Positions 9,271 through 18,992 of a DNA stretch of 64,000 bases are shown one piece after another. How positions within the stretch are numbered: the first letter of the stretch is position 1; each line of letters begins with the position of its first letter. Source of the stretch: Bdellovibrionales bacterium (GTDB lineage: Bacteria; Bdellovibrionota; UBA1018); NCBI GenBank assembly GCA_947380295.1, contig CANCQK010000001.1:62001-126000 (forward strand), in the 5' to 3' direction. The notes beneath the pieces are model-generated. The model worked only from the letters and a program-made list of their open reading frames with translations. It searched no databases and was not told the DNA's origin. A program made the translations under genes and the position numbers.

Positions 9271-10104
9271 ATGGCGATTAAATCCTTTAAACCGATTACA
9301 CCATCCCTGCGCTATAAAAACGTTGCAGACTTCTCGATTCTAACACCGAAGAAGGAACAACCCAGAAAGCCTCGCAAATTAGTTGTGGCTTTGAATAAGA
9401 CTGGTGGAAGAAACCAGTTGGGTAAGATGACTGTGCGCCACATCGGCGGCGGTCATAAGAGAAAGTACCGATTGATTGATTTCCGTCGCGACAAGCGGGA
9501 TATTCCTGCTTCTGTCGCGTCGGTTGAGTACGATCCGAACAGAACTGCTTACATTGCATTGTTAAACTATGCAGACGGCGAAAAGAGATACATCCTTGCT
9601 CCACTGAATTTGAAGGTGGGGGATCGGGTACTTGCTAGTGATCAGGCTGATATTAAGCCTGGGAACAACCTTTCGCTTTCGTCTATCCCTGTTGGAACGT
9701 TGATTCACAACATTGAAATCGTGCCTGGTCAGGGCGGTAAGTTGAGTCGGTCCGCAGGTGGATTTGCTCAGCTCATGGCAAAAGAGGGTGAATACTGCCA
9801 AGTGAAAATGCCAAGTGGCGAAATTCGCTTGCTTCACTCCCGTTGCCGCGCTTCGATCGGTCAGCTCTCCAATACCGAACATGAAAATATCACGATCGGT
9901 AAGGCAGGGAGAAATCGATGGCTCGGTGTGAGACCCACCAATCGAGGTGTCTCAATGAACCCAATTGACCATCCTCACGGGGGTGGTGAAGGTAAATCTT
10001 CTGGTGGTGGACATCCACGTACACCGTGGGGCGTACCTACTAAAGGTTATAAAACTCGTAACAATAAGCGCACCGACGCTTTTATCGTGAAACATAGACG
10101 GTAA
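9271..10104 (+). CDS. rplB: 50S ribosomal protein L2
   Basis: L2 is needed for subunit association and peptidyl-transferase activity. The 277-residue protein contains the [20 protein letters not shown] block and the strictly conserved [14 protein letters not shown] segment with the functionally important His. Length and both domains are canonical. Eight bases separate it from rplW. Confidence 0.98.
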   Translation: MAIKSFKPITPSLRYKNVADFSILTPKKEQPRKPRKLVVALNKTGGRNQLGKMTVRHIGGGHKRKYRLIDFRRDKRDIPASVASVEYDPNRTAYIALLNYADGEKRYILAPLNLKVGDRVLASDQADIKPGNNLSLSSIPVGTLIHNIEIVPGQGGKLSRSAGGFAQLMAKEGEYCQVKMPSGEIRLLHSRCRASIGQLSNTEHENITIGKAGRNRWLGVRPTNRGVSMNPIDHPHGGGEGKSSGGGHPRTPWGVPTKGYKTRNNKRTDAFIVKHRR

Positions 10105-10116
10105 GGAGAGTGAATC

Positions 10117-10434
10117 GTGGCCCGTTCAATTAAAAAAGGCCCTTTTTGTGATGATCATCTTTTGAAAAAGGTGCAGACGTCGCGCCAGACCCAGGATCGT
10201 AAGGTAATTAAGACCTGGTCTCGTCGCTCGACGGTGTTGCCTGATTTCGTTGGTTTGACCTTCGCAGTCCATAACGGAAAGAAGTTTGTCCCTGTCTATG
10301 TCACTGAGAACATGGTCGGGCACAAGTTGGGTGAGTTTGCAGCTACCCGAACCTTCCACGGACATACCCCGTCTGAGAAGAAGGCCGGAGCAGAAGCTGC
10401 ATCGTCAGCGCCTAAGGCTGCCCCAGCTAAGTGA
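10117..10434 (+). CDS. rpsS: 30S ribosomal protein S19
   Basis: S19 forms part of the 30S head and, with S13, the bridge region. It starts with GTG after an AAGGAGAG site and reads [18 protein letters not shown]. The conserved fold ends at about residue 90 and an Ala/Lys/Pro tail brings the length to 105 instead of about 92. Confidence 0.97.
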   Translation: MARSIKKGPFCDDHLLKKVQTSRQTQDRKVIKTWSRRSTVLPDFVGLTFAVHNGKKFVPVYVTENMVGHKLGEFAATRTFHGHTPSEKKAGAEAASSAPKAAPAK

Positions 10435-10444
10435 GGAGTGAGTC

Positions 10445-10780
10445 ATGCAAGTGAATGCTAAATTAAGTTTTGTGCGAATTACGCCTCGCAAGATGGGGCT
10501 CTTAGCGGACGAAGTCCGAGGAAAGAGTATTAACGAAGCTCTTACCTACCTTCAGTTTTCGCCAAGAAAGCGAACTGCCCATGCTTTGTACACTTTGCTG
10601 AAGAGCGCAGTGGCTAATGCAGACCAAAAGGGCACCGTGGATGTTGACACGCTTTTTGTGAAGACAATTCTCGTCGGTCAAGGAACTACCTTGAAGCGGT
10701 TCCGACCACGAGCCAAGGGTTCAGCTTTTCGTATCAATAAGAAAACCAGTCACGTGAGCGTTACGCTCGCAGAGCGGTAA
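10445..10780 (+). CDS. rplV: 50S ribosomal protein L22
   Basis: L22 contributes a beta-hairpin to the exit-tunnel constriction. The 111-residue protein has the family features [13 protein letters not shown] near the start and the [18 protein letters not shown] hairpin near the end. A TGAGGAGTGAG site precedes the ATG. Canonical order between rpsS and rpsC. Confidence 0.97.
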   Translation: MQVNAKLSFVRITPRKMGLLADEVRGKSINEALTYLQFSPRKRTAHALYTLLKSAVANADQKGTVDVDTLFVKTILVGQGTTLKRFRPRAKGSAFRINKKTSHVSVTLAER

Positions 10781-10790
10781 TGAGGAGACT

Positions 10791-11465
10791 ATGGGTCAAA
10801 AAGTTAATCCAGTAGGATTTCGCTTAGGGATTACCCAAACTTGGGAAAGTCGTTGGTTCGCAAAGAAAGATTACAGCCGACTTCTCCACGAAGACATCAA
10901 ATTGCGTCGGCATTTGAAGTCAAAGTTGGCGGGTGCAGGGATTGCGAAGATTGAGATCGAGCGCGCTGCAAATAAAGTGAAGATTAATGTTCACACGGCT
11001 CGCCCAGGTATCGTTATCGGTAAGAAGGGTGCTGGCGTTGAATCACTGAAAAACGATGTGCAGAAAATGTCTCGTAACGAGATTTTCTTGAACATCATTG
11101 AAGTGAAAAAGCCAGAAGCCAATGCGACTTTGATTGCTGAGAACGTAGCGTCGCAGCTTGAAAAGCGTGTTGCATTCAGACGTGCAATGAAAAAGTGCAT
11201 GACTGCTGCCTTCAAACAGGGCATCAAGGGCATTAAAATTCGCGTTTCTGGTCGACTTGGCGGAGCTGAAATCGCACGAACTGAGTGGTACAGTGAGGAC
11301 AGCGTTCCTTTGCATACTCTTCGCGCAAATATTGATTACGGTACCGCTGAAGCAAGAACTACCTACGGCGTGATCGGGGTTAAGGCTTGGGTTTACCATG
11401 GCGAAGCTCAAACCCTGAAGAAACAAGCTGCGCTGGAAGCCAAAGCAGCTGCACAAGGGGCATAA
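10791..11465 (+). CDS. rpsC: 30S ribosomal protein S3
   Basis: S3 lies at the mRNA entry channel. The 224-residue protein begins [12 protein letters not shown], holds a type II KH domain with the [12 protein letters not shown] loop, and the C-terminal domain with [13 protein letters not shown]. Length and fold are canonical; a short Ala-rich tail ends the chain. A GAGGAG site precedes the ATG. Confidence 0.98.
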   Translation: MGQKVNPVGFRLGITQTWESRWFAKKDYSRLLHEDIKLRRHLKSKLAGAGIAKIEIERAANKVKINVHTARPGIVIGKKGAGVESLKNDVQKMSRNEIFLNIIEVKKPEANATLIAENVASQLEKRVAFRRAMKKCMTAAFKQGIKGIKIRVSGRLGGAEIARTEWYSEDSVPLHTLRANIDYGTAEARTTYGVIGVKAWVYHGEAQTLKKQAALEAKAAAQGA

Positions 11466-11475
11466 GGTTTAGAAT

Positions 11476-11979
11476 ATGTTAGCACCTAAAAGAGTCAAAT
11501 GGCGTAAGGTGGCAAAGGGTAAGATGCGCGGGAAAGCAGACCGTGGCGGGACCCTTCACTTTGGTGAGTTCGGGTTGCAGGCTACTGAGTGTGGTAGAAT
11601 TACCTCAAAGCAGATTGAAGCTTCCCGTGTTGCGATGACCCGTTATGTTAAGCGTGGTGGCAAAATCTGGATTCGAGTGTTTCCAGATAAGCCGATCACT
11701 AAGAAGGCTGCTGAAACCCGAATGGGTTCTGGTAAGGGTAACGTGGAAGAGTGGGCGGCAGTAATTAAGCCCGGCCGAGTGATCTTCGAGATGGATGGCA
11801 TCCCGAAGAGTGAAGCTTTCGAGGCGCTTCGTTTGGCGAATAATAAATTGCCACTTCACTGCAAGCCGATTAGCAAGGCGACCGAGGCTTTGGCAAAAGC
11901 TGAGCTGGAAGCCACCCGTAAGGCAAAGGCAGAAAAGAAGGCTGCTGCTGCTGCTAAAGCAACCAGTGCGGGCCGATAA
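11476..11979 (+). CDS. rplP: 50S ribosomal protein L16
   Basis: L16 organises the A-tRNA site of the 50S subunit. The body (about 1-137) is canonical, with [10 protein letters not shown] at the start, the [12 protein letters not shown] block and the [12 protein letters not shown] loop. An extra C-terminal tail of about 30 residues, almost entirely Ala, Lys, Glu and Arg, raises the length to 167. It lies between rpsC and rpmC with short gaps. Confidence 0.97.
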   Translation: MLAPKRVKWRKVAKGKMRGKADRGGTLHFGEFGLQATECGRITSKQIEASRVAMTRYVKRGGKIWIRVFPDKPITKKAAETRMGSGKGNVEEWAAVIKPGRVIFEMDGIPKSEAFEALRLANNKLPLHCKPISKATEALAKAELEATRKAKAEKKAAAAAKATSAGR

Positions 11980-11988
11980 GGAGTAGTT

Positions 11989-12195
11989 GTGAGTACGAAA
12001 CAATTTAAAGAGCTGAAGAATTTGACAAAGGAAGAGCTTGCCAGCAAAGCCCGGGAAACCGAGCGGCAGCTTTTCGATGTCCGGATGAAAAAGGCGACTG
12101 GGCAGTTGACTGACACTGCTTCAATTTGGCGTCTGCGGAAGAGCTTAGCTCGGATGAAGATGCTTGAAGGACAAGCCAGTTCGGCGAAGAGCTGA
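11989..12195 (+). CDS. rpmC: 50S ribosomal protein L29
   Basis: L29 is a two-helix protein near the tunnel exit next to L23. The 68-residue chain starts with GTG after AAGGAG, and shows the ELKNLTKEEL opening and the KKATGQLTDTASIWRLRKSLAR core. Start choice is fixed by the strong ribosome site 6-7 bases upstream. Confidence 0.95.
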   Translation: MSTKQFKELKNLTKEELASKARETERQLFDVRMKKATGQLTDTASIWRLRKSLARMKMLEGQASSAKS

Positions 12196-12218
12196 TCCAA
12201 GGCGCGAGGGAATAGATT

Positions 12219-12551
12219 ATGACAGTTGATAAGAATGCAGGTAAAGCCGTTCAGGCAGTTGCAGAAAAGTCGCGAAACGCGCTTCAGCGCCGCAGGGCTG
12301 TAGTGGGCACGGTGGTCAGCGACAAAATGCAGAAGACCATCGTTGTCAAGGTGGATCGCCAGGTGAGACACTCGTTGTACAAAAAGTATATCGAGCGCTC
12401 CCGCCGGTACAAGGCTCACGATGAGAAAAACGATGCCAAGGTCGGAGACCGAGTCACGTTGATCGAGTCCCGTCCCTTGAGTAAGGAAAAGCGCTGGGTG
12501 TTGCAGTCGATTGTTCGACGTGCAGGACAGGCGCCAGAGGCGAACGTTTAG
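12219..12551 (+). CDS. rpsQ: 30S ribosomal protein S17
   Basis: S17 is an early-binding 30S OB-fold protein. The canonical domain begins around residue 25 with RRAVVGTVVSDKMQKTIVVKV and includes the KYIERSRRYKAHDE segment. About 25 Ala/Lys-rich N-terminal residues precede it, giving 110 residues instead of about 84. Placed after rpmC as usual. Confidence 0.96.
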   Translation: MTVDKNAGKAVQAVAEKSRNALQRRRAVVGTVVSDKMQKTIVVKVDRQVRHSLYKKYIERSRRYKAHDEKNDAKVGDRVTLIESRPLSKEKRWVLQSIVRRAGQAPEANV

Positions 12552-12573
12552 TTTTTGGACTTAGGAGAAGTTT

Positions 12574-12942
12574 ATGATTCAGATGCGGACTCGATTGGAC
12601 GTAGCAGATAATTCCGGGGCGAAGTCGGTCATGTGTATTAAAGTCTTGGGTGGTACCCGTAGAAGGTACGCTTCCTTAGGCGACGTGATCGTGGTCACCG
12701 TTAAAGATGCTGCTCCCAACGCTAAAGTCAAAAAGGGTGAAATCCTTAAGGCCGTAATTGTACGGACCAAAAAGGAAGTGAATCGTCAGGACGGGACCTA
12801 TGTCCGTTTTGACAAAAACTCAGCTGTTTTGATTAACGCTCAAAACGAACCGATCGGGACTCGTATCTTTGGACCGGTTGCGCGTGAGTTGCGTGCAAGG
12901 GCCTTTACCAAGATCATCTCCCTGGCCCCAGAAGTGTTGTGA
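12574..12942 (+). CDS. rplN: 50S ribosomal protein L14
   Basis: L14 contacts 16S rRNA in an inter-subunit bridge. The 122-residue protein is canonical in length with [17 protein letters not shown] at the start and the [18 protein letters not shown] block. TAGGAGAAG precedes the ATG. It opens the spc part of the cluster without an evident separate promoter. Confidence 0.98.
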   Translation: MIQMRTRLDVADNSGAKSVMCIKVLGGTRRRYASLGDVIVVTVKDAAPNAKVKKGEILKAVIVRTKKEVNRQDGTYVRFDKNSAVLINAQNEPIGTRIFGPVARELRARAFTKIISLAPEVL

Positions 12943-12948
12943 GGATTT

Positions 12949-13305
12949 ATGATGAATGTTGAGAAGAAAAAGTTTTCGCTCCGTAAAAACGACATGGTGC
13001 AGGTGATTGCAGGTCGTGAAAAGGGCAAAACAGGGAAAGTTCTGAAGGTAGATGCTCGTGACGGTCGTGTGACCGTTGAAAACTTGAACCAAGCTAAGAG
13101 ACACACTCGTCCAACGGCGTCTCAAGCGGGTGGGATCGTGGAGAAGGTTCTTCCTCTCCAGTACTCAAACGTGTTGATCCTCTGCCCGAAGTGCAGCAAG
13201 GGAGTTCGACATGGTTACAAGTCGATTGCAAGCGATAAGGGCCAGTCGGCACAGAAAAAAGTCAGAGTCTGTAAGCGCTGTGGCGAAAATCTAGACGTAG
13301 CGTGA
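12949..13305 (+). CDS. rplX: 50S ribosomal protein L24 with a four-Cys C-terminal motif
   Basis: L24 initiates 50S assembly. The KOW motif is seen as [19 protein letters not shown] (13-31). The C-terminal half carries Cys79-x2-Cys82 and Cys108-x2-Cys111, a likely zinc-ribbon that is found in many but not all bacterial L24 proteins. Two adjacent ATG codons (12949 and 12952) are possible starts; the GAGGA site supports either. 118 residues. Confidence 0.96.
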   Translation: MMNVEKKKFSLRKNDMVQVIAGREKGKTGKVLKVDARDGRVTVENLNQAKRHTRPTASQAGGIVEKVLPLQYSNVLILCPKCSKGVRHGYKSIASDKGQSAQKKVRVCKRCGENLDVA

Positions 13306-13324
13306 TTCAGATCAGGAGGTAATT

Positions 13325-14068
13325 GTGGTAGCAGCTAACGATAATAACGAGACAAAAAAAGCCGAAGGCGGAGTCGATCCTGAGAAGGAAGCGGCCAAGG
13401 CGAGAACAGAAGCCAAGAAGGTGGCTGCAGATGCAGCTCGCGCTAAGGCTAAGAAGGCGAAAGAAGACGCGGCTGCTTCCAGTGTGAAGATTGCCGCTCC
13501 TGGCGAGACGAAAACATCGCCTAGCAAGTCGCCTCGACTAAAAGATGTTTATCAGAAGAAGGTTGTTCCTGCTCTGATGAAGGAATTTCAGTACAAGAAC
13601 TCTATGCAGGTTCCTCGATTGACAAAGATCGTTGTGAACTGTGCAGTGAAGGACGCTGTCGGGAACCCTAAGGTTTTGGACGGAACTTTCGAAGAGATCC
13701 TGGCGATCACCGGTCAAAAGCCTGTGCTCACCCGTGCTAAAAAAGCGATTGCGGCCTTCAAAGTTCGCGCAGGAAATCCTGTCGGCGTGATGGTCACTCT
13801 CCGTAGAGCTCGTATGTACGAGTTTTTGGATCGATTGGTGAATGTTGCATTGCCACGTGTCCGGGATTTCAAGGGCGTGGGAAGCAAAGGTTTTGATGGA
13901 AGAGGAAACTACTCACTAGGTATTCGTGAGCAGATTATTTTCCCTGAAATCAACTACGATAAGGTGGATAAGATCCGGGGTATGACCGTGACCATTACCA
14001 CCAGTGCGAAGTCTAACGAGCATGCTCGTGCGTTATTGGCAGAGCTGGGAATGCCTTTCCGCAAGTAA
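13325..14068 (+). CDS. rplE: 50S ribosomal protein L5 with long N-terminal extension
   Basis: L5 binds 5S rRNA in the central protuberance. The canonical domain begins only at about residue 65-70 ([20 protein letters not shown]) and includes [18 protein letters not shown] and the [18 protein letters not shown] block. The preceding residues are a Lys/Ala/Glu-rich extension. The GTG start has a near-perfect AGGAGGT site 5-6 bases upstream and no in-frame ATG lies closer to the conserved domain, so the extension is probably translated. Total 247 residues against about 180 in most bacteria. Confidence 0.96.
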   Translation: MVAANDNNETKKAEGGVDPEKEAAKARTEAKKVAADAARAKAKKAKEDAAASSVKIAAPGETKTSPSKSPRLKDVYQKKVVPALMKEFQYKNSMQVPRLTKIVVNCAVKDAVGNPKVLDGTFEEILAITGQKPVLTRAKKAIAAFKVRAGNPVGVMVTLRRARMYEFLDRLVNVALPRVRDFKGVGSKGFDGRGNYSLGIREQIIFPEINYDKVDKIRGMTVTITTSAKSNEHARALLAELGMPFRK

Positions 14069-14083
14069 AGAAGGAGCGCGATC

Positions 14084-14269
14084 TTGTCTAAAAAGTGTAA
14101 ACTCGAAAAAATTGGCAAAAAGCTGAAATTTAGCACCCGAGTCAGGAACCGGTGCCCCCTCTGTGGACGTCCTCGGGCGTACATGAGGAAGTTTAATATG
14201 TGTCGTCTTTGTTTCAGAGGACTCGCACTCAAAGGGCATTTGCCTGGTGTGACCAAGTCGAGCTGGTAG
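14084..14269 (+). CDS. rpsN: 30S ribosomal protein S14, zinc-binding short type
   Basis: This 61-residue S14 is the short (type Z) form, with Cys24-x2-Cys27 and Cys40-x2-Cys43 to bind zinc, and the [12 protein letters not shown] core. It starts with TTG, 8 bases after AAGGAG. Neighbours rplE and rpsH are canonical. Confidence 0.96.
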   Translation: MSKKCKLEKIGKKLKFSTRVRNRCPLCGRPRAYMRKFNMCRLCFRGLALKGHLPGVTKSSW

Positions 14270-14291
14270 TCGGCGAGAGGATTGATAATTT

Positions 14292-14690
14292 ATGAGTATG
14301 ACTGACCCAATTGCAGATTTGTTGACCAGAATTCGTAACGCGACGAAGGAACGGCATGAAAAGTTGGAGGTTCCAGCTTCCCGCTTGAAAGCCAACGTCG
14401 TTCGAGTGTTGAAAGAAGAAGGTTATATCAAAAATTTCCGGCTGATGAGAGAAGAAGGCCGGCCCGTGATCAAGGTGTACCTCAAGTACACTGATGAGGG
14501 GAGTAGCGTGATTCAAGGTATCCGCCGCATTAGCCGACCAGGCCTGAGAAGGTACAGTGGCTATGAGGAAATGCCTCGTCCATTGGGCGGCGCTGGTGTA
14601 GCTATCGTTTCTACGTCTAAGGGTGTGACCACTGGTCATAAGGCCCGCGCTCAGAAAATTGGTGGCGAAATTCTCTGTGAGGTTTGGTGA
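14292..14690 (+). CDS. rpsH: 30S ribosomal protein S8
   Basis: S8 binds the central domain of 16S rRNA and represses the spc operon in E. coli. The 132-residue protein starts MSMTDPIADLLTRIRNA and ends with the GVTTGHKARAQKIGGEILCEVW block. Either of two ATGs six bases apart could start it. Four bases before rplF. Confidence 0.98.
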   Translation: MSMTDPIADLLTRIRNATKERHEKLEVPASRLKANVVRVLKEEGYIKNFRLMREEGRPVIKVYLKYTDEGSSVIQGIRRISRPGLRRYSGYEEMPRPLGGAGVAIVSTSKGVTTGHKARAQKIGGEILCEVW

Positions 14691-14693
14691 TCT

Positions 14694-15239
14694 ATGTCTC
14701 GAGTAGGAAAAGTACCAGTTAAGATTTTGTCTGGCGTTAAAGTTGACATCAAAGAAGATTTATTGAAGGTTGAGGGCCCCAAGGGCAAGCTTTCTCATCG
14801 TCTTCCTAGAGGAGTTGTTGTTAAGGTTGAGGACGGTTCCATTGTTGTAAGTAGCGATCTAGCTGCTGCAAGCAATGCAGCTGCTCTCCACGGGTTGACT
14901 CGTACCTTGATTCACAACATGGTTCATGGTGCCCACACAGGTTTCAGCAAAGAGTTGGACATTGTCGGCGTCGGATACCGTGCTGCTATTAAGGGCTCTG
15001 TTTTGTCACTCACTTTGGGTTATTCTCATCCTATTGATTATGAACTCCCTGCTGGCATTACCGGTAAAGTGGAAGGCAACACTCACGTAGTCGTGAGTGG
15101 TGCGGACAAAATGCTTGTAGGCATGGTGGCCGCAAAGATTCGGTCGTTCAAAGAACCTGAGCCTTATCAAGGCAAAGGGGTCAAGTACACCGACGAACAT
15201 ATTATTCGTAAGCAGGGTAAAGCTGCTGGCGCTAAGTAA
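14694..15239 (+). CDS. rplF: 50S ribosomal protein L6
   Basis: L6 lies near the factor-binding site. The 181-residue chain has the SRVGKVPV start, the GVGYRA motif between the two homologous domains, and the PEPYQGKGVKYTDE signature at the C terminus. It begins 3 bases after the rpsH stop, so coupled translation is likely. Confidence 0.98.
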   Translation: MSRVGKVPVKILSGVKVDIKEDLLKVEGPKGKLSHRLPRGVVVKVEDGSIVVSSDLAAASNAAALHGLTRTLIHNMVHGAHTGFSKELDIVGVGYRAAIKGSVLSLTLGYSHPIDYELPAGITGKVEGNTHVVVSGADKMLVGMVAAKIRSFKEPEPYQGKGVKYTDEHIIRKQGKAAGAK

Positions 15240-15254
15240 GCGAGGGTTTATAAA

Positions 15255-15632
15255 ATGGCTACTAAAATACGTCAGAGGACGAGTCAAAAGCAAGTGGTGC
15301 GGTTCAAGCGTAAACTGCGAATTCGCTCCCGAATGGAAGGAACTATCGAAAGGCCGAGACTTTCTGTGTTCCGTTCGAATAGAAATATTTCCGTTCAGTT
15401 GGTGGATGACGTCCAAGGTCACACGCTTGTGTCTGTGTCTAGCTTAGAAGAAGAACTGAAGGGCAAAGTTCGCGGAAATATCGAGGGTGCGAAGAGCCTA
15501 GGTAATCTGGTCGCAAAGCGAGCTTTGGCTAAGAATATTGAGCACATCGTTTTTGACCGAAGCGGATACCTGTATCACGGGCAGATCAAGGCGTTAGCCG
15601 AGGCAGCTCGTGAAGGTGGATTAAAGTTCTAG
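15255..15632 (+). CDS. rplR: 50S ribosomal protein L18
   Basis: L18 binds 5S rRNA with L5. The 125-residue protein has the [20 protein letters not shown] segment and the [25 protein letters not shown]-terminal signature. Canonical place between rplF and rpsE; a GAGGG site precedes the ATG. Confidence 0.97.
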   Translation: MATKIRQRTSQKQVVRFKRKLRIRSRMEGTIERPRLSVFRSNRNISVQLVDDVQGHTLVSVSSLEEELKGKVRGNIEGAKSLGNLVAKRALAKNIEHIVFDRSGYLYHGQIKALAEAAREGGLKF

Positions 15633-15660
15633 TCGGATTAAGTCCGGACAAGGAGAAAAT

Positions 15661-16173
15661 ATGGCAGTCGGTCAACAAGGTTTGCGGCAGCAGGAAGATT
15701 CTGAATTCGAAGATAAGGTTATTCACATCAATCGATGTGCAAAAGTCGTGAAGGGCGGACGTCGGTTCAGCTTCGCGGCAATTGTAGTCGTTGGTGATAA
15801 GAAGGGTCAAGTGGGCGTTGGTCTAGGTAAGGCTGGCGAAGTGCCCGAGGCGATCAAGAAGGCCGGAAAACAGGCCAAGAAGAACCTGATGAAGATTCCT
15901 CTCGAAGGCAACACCATTCCTCATGAAGTCACTGGACACTTTGGTGCGAGTCAAGTGTTGATGAAGCCAGCTCCAGAAGGAACTGGGATCATCGCAAGCT
16001 CGTCAGTCCGTGCAATTTTGGAAGTGGCTGGTGTACAGAACATTTTGACTAAGTCGATCCGCCGAGACAATCCACATAACGTGGTTCGAGCGACCCTCGA
16101 AGGTCTCCGAAGCTTGCGAAGCTTTGGCGCTATTGCTAAGGCCCGTGGAAAGACTGTCGGAGAAATCCTGTAA
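15661..16173 (+). CDS. rpsE: 30S ribosomal protein S5
   Basis: S5 helps proofreading and helicase action at the mRNA entry. The 170-residue chain has the dsRNA-binding-like N domain ([22 protein letters not shown]) and the C domain with [25 protein letters not shown] precedes the ATG. Length is canonical. Confidence 0.98.
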   Translation: MAVGQQGLRQQEDSEFEDKVIHINRCAKVVKGGRRFSFAAIVVVGDKKGQVGVGLGKAGEVPEAIKKAGKQAKKNLMKIPLEGNTIPHEVTGHFGASQVLMKPAPEGTGIIASSSVRAILEVAGVQNILTKSIRRDNPHNVVRATLEGLRSLRSFGAIAKARGKTVGEIL

Positions 16174-16216
16174 GGCTCCGTGCTGATCGGAACTTGATTT
16201 AAAGGAGTATTAAAGT

Positions 16217-16420
16217 ATGGCTGCCACAGCAAAAAAGAGTACGATTACCGTTCGTTTGAAAAAGGGAACCATTGCGTGCAATCCTGACCATCGTGCAACG
16301 ATTAACGGTCTTGGATTGAAACAGCGCGAACAGGTTAAGACCCTCGAGAATACCCCTTCAGTGCGTGGTATGATCAAAAAGGTCTTGCACTTGGTGGAAA
16401 TCGTAAGCGAGACTCGGTAA
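16217..16420 (+). CDS. rpmD: 50S ribosomal protein L30
   Basis: A 67-residue L30 with the ITVRLKKG start and LGLKQREQVKTLENTPSVRGMIKKV core. An AAGGAG site lies 10 bases before the ATG. Canonical position between rpsE and rplO. Confidence 0.95.
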   Translation: MAATAKKSTITVRLKKGTIACNPDHRATINGLGLKQREQVKTLENTPSVRGMIKKVLHLVEIVSETR

Positions 16421-16474
16421 AAAGTAGAGGAATTTGGGTTTTTTTAGCCCTTTCTATCTGGAGACGGTGAAGTT

Positions 16475-16978
16475 ATGTTGAAGTTGAATACGATTAAGGC
16501 TCACTTAGGAGCAACCCATAAGAGAAAGCGACTCGGCCGTGGCGCTGGGTCCGGGCATGGTCAGACAGCTGGTAAAGGGGACAAGGGTCAATTGGCTCGC
16601 TCCGGTGGCAGCGTTAGACCAGGTTTCGAAGGGGGCCAGATGCCTCTTTATCGACGGGTTCCTAAGAGGGGCTTTAAGAATCCAGGGCGTCGCGCAATTG
16701 CAGTTTTGAATTTGAGCGATTTAGAGCGTTTGGATTCTGCTAGTTTCAAAGAGATTTCTTTGGAGTCGCTGGGTGCAGCCCGCGAAATCAAAGGTCGTTT
16801 TGACCGATTGGCTATTTTGGGTAACGGCGAACTAACAAAAGCCTATCACGTAAAGGCTCATAAGATTAGTGCAGCTGCCCAAGAGAAGATCGTCAAAGCA
16901 GGCGGTCAGGTCGAGTTGCTCCCGATTCCAGGGAAAGCTTCACCGAAGAATGCCAAAGCTGCCGGTCTTAAGTCATAG
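16475..16978 (+). CDS. rplO: 50S ribosomal protein L15
   Basis: L15 is a late-assembly 50S protein. It has the typical Gly-rich N-terminal arm (RKRLGRGAGSGHGQTAGKG) and the GGQMPLYRRVPKRGF block. 167 residues, slightly longer than usual because of an Ala/Lys tail. GGAGACGG precedes the ATG. Confidence 0.97.
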   Translation: MLKLNTIKAHLGATHKRKRLGRGAGSGHGQTAGKGDKGQLARSGGSVRPGFEGGQMPLYRRVPKRGFKNPGRRAIAVLNLSDLERLDSASFKEISLESLGAAREIKGRFDRLAILGNGELTKAYHVKAHKISAAAQEKIVKAGGQVELLPIPGKASPKNAKAAGLKS

Positions 16979-17035
16979 TTGATTTGGATCTCGAGAGAGG
17001 TCTGAATCATCATAATACAGCTATAGAGGGTGCAT

Positions 17036-18340
17036 ATGTCGGGTGCTGATGGGTTGGTAAAGATTCCGGAATTAAGAAAACGAATTCTGTTCTCGCTAAT
17101 CATGCTCGCGGTTTACCGGATTGGGATTCATGTCCCTACTCCGGGGGTTGACTCCGCAGCGCTTCAGCAGGTTTTCCTGAGTTTAAAAAACACCTCTCTT
17201 GGCTACTGGAATCTTTTCACGGGTGGTGCCCTTGAGCGCTTTAGTATTTTCGCTCTAGGCGTTATGCCCTACATCAGCAGTTCGATCATTTTCCAACTTT
17301 TGACGGTCGTGTGGCCTTATCTTCACGATCTTCAAAAGGAGGGAGATCAGGGTCGGAAAAAGATTACTCAGTATACCCGGTACGGGACTGTGCTGCTCTG
17401 TCTGGTTCAGGCTTACGGAATTGCAACTGGTCTTGAGAGTTACAAAAATCCAGCTGTAGTGCTTCACGGAGGAATGGCATTTCGATTAATGACCACCGTG
17501 ACCTTGACGGCTGGTACCGTATTCTTGATGTGGGTAGGTGAGCAGATCTCTGAACGAGGCATTGGTAACGGTATTTCACTGTTGATCTATGCCGGGATCG
17601 CAGCTCGCGTACCGCAGGGAATCGGTTCCACTCTGAGTATGTATCGGTCGGGTGAGTTGAGTCTTTTGAAAATTCTCCTGGTAGGGTTAGTGATCGTTGC
17701 AACCTTTTTCTCTATTATTTTTGTAGAACGGGGTGCACGAAGAATTCCTATTCAGTACGCAAAGCGAGTGGTTGGAAGAAAAATCTATGGTGGGCAAAAC
17801 ACCAACCTTCCGCTGAAGGTAAACACAGCGGGAGTTATTCCTCCTATTTTTGCATCTTCATTAATTATGTTTCCGGCGACGATCGGTGCAGTGTTGCAGT
17901 CCAAGGCTCTTGAGAAGTTGACCTCGCTTCTCCGTCCATCCGAAATGCTTTATAATGTTCTTTTCGTTGGGTTGATCTTCTTTTTCTCTTTCTTCTACAC
18001 CGCCGTAACATTTAAAACAGATGACGTTGCAGACAACCTGAAGAAATACGGTGGGTTCATTCCTGGTATTCGTCCGGGACAGCCTACTGCTCAATATATT
18101 GACTACGTCCTTTCCCGTCTCACGCTGGGTGGAGCTGTTTATATCTCCCTAATCTGCGTGTTGCCGTCTTTGTTCACTGAACTTTTTAAAGTGCCATTTT
18201 ATTTCGGCGGGACCAGCGTTTTGATTCTGGTAGGCGTAGCTCTTGACACCGTCGCTCAGATCGAGACCTTCCTCTTGAGTCGTAATTACGAAGGCTTTAT
18301 GAAGCACACTCGGGTGAAGGGTCGGGCGGCCTACTCATGA
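17036..18340 (+). CDS. secY: Protein translocase subunit SecY
   Basis: SecY is the channel of the Sec translocon in the inner membrane. The protein shows ten predicted membrane segments and family blocks RILFSLIMLAVYRIG (N terminus), GISLLIYAGI, GAVLLCLVQ-type helix 3 (here GTVLLCLVQAYG), and the cytosolic loop RRIPIQYAKRV. GAGGG is placed 5 bases before the ATG at 17036; an in-frame GTG at 17030 is less likely because it overlaps the ribosome site. 434 residues, canonical. The stop overlaps adk by 4 bases (ATGA). Confidence 0.97.
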   Translation: MSGADGLVKIPELRKRILFSLIMLAVYRIGIHVPTPGVDSAALQQVFLSLKNTSLGYWNLFTGGALERFSIFALGVMPYISSSIIFQLLTVVWPYLHDLQKEGDQGRKKITQYTRYGTVLLCLVQAYGIATGLESYKNPAVVLHGGMAFRLMTTVTLTAGTVFLMWVGEQISERGIGNGISLLIYAGIAARVPQGIGSTLSMYRSGELSLLKILLVGLVIVATFFSIIFVERGARRIPIQYAKRVVGRKIYGGQNTNLPLKVNTAGVIPPIFASSLIMFPATIGAVLQSKALEKLTSLLRPSEMLYNVLFVGLIFFFSFFYTAVTFKTDDVADNLKKYGGFIPGIRPGQPTAQYIDYVLSRLTLGGAVYISLICVLPSLFTELFKVPFYFGGTSVLILVGVALDTVAQIETFLLSRNYEGFMKHTRVKGRAAYS

Positions 18341-18978
18341 TTTTGGTATTGTTGGGTCCCCCAGGCTCGGGAAAAGGAACTCAAGCGAAGAAGCTAAGCG
18401 CATTGCGCGGCTGGCCTCAGCTTTCAACCGGAGATATGTTTCGGTCGGCAATTTCTAAGGGCACTGAGGTTGGGCTGAAAGCTAAGTTTTACATAGATCA
18501 AGGCGCTCTGGTTCCTGACGGGGTCGTAATTAATTTGATTGAGGAACGGATTCAAGAGGCAGATTGCAGTAGAGGGTTCATTCTGGACGGTTTTCCTCGA
18601 AACGTTCTTCAGGCGGAATCCCTGGAGGCGATGCTATCGAGGCTTGGACGCCGATTGGATTGTGCTGTTCTTTTTGAGATCTCTGATCAAGCTTTGGTGG
18701 AGCGGCTGTCGGGTCGCCGAACCTGCGAAAAGTGCAACTCAATGTACCATGTCGCCCATTCTAAGCCTCATCAGGACGGAATTTGTGATCAGTGCCAGGG
18801 GAAGCTTATTCAACGGACCGATGATTATCCAGAGGTGATCGAAAAGCGTCTGGCGGTGTATCATCAGCAGACCGAACCCTTAGTGGGGTTCTATCGTAAG
18901 CAGAACAAATTAGCCAGCCTCGATGCCAGGTTGAGTCCAGCTGCAGTAGCTGCGGCCCTGGGTGAGAATCTGAGTTGA
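18337..18978 (+). CDS. adk: Adenylate kinase, zinc-lid type
   Basis: Adenylate kinase converts ATP and AMP into two ADP. The 213-residue protein has the P-loop GPPGSGKGT (7-15), the DGFPRN motif (84-89), and a lid domain with Cys130, Cys133, Cys150 and Cys153, which predicts a structural zinc as in Gram-positive enzymes. It overlaps secY by 4 bases, the usual secY-adk-map order, so expression follows the ribosomal cluster. Confidence 0.97.
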   Translation: MILVLLGPPGSGKGTQAKKLSALRGWPQLSTGDMFRSAISKGTEVGLKAKFYIDQGALVPDGVVINLIEERIQEADCSRGFILDGFPRNVLQAESLEAMLSRLGRRLDCAVLFEISDQALVERLSGRRTCEKCNSMYHVAHSKPHQDGICDQCQGKLIQRTDDYPEVIEKRLAVYHQQTEPLVGFYRKQNKLASLDARLSPAAVAAALGENLS

Positions 18979-18992
18979 GAGTAGAGTTTTAA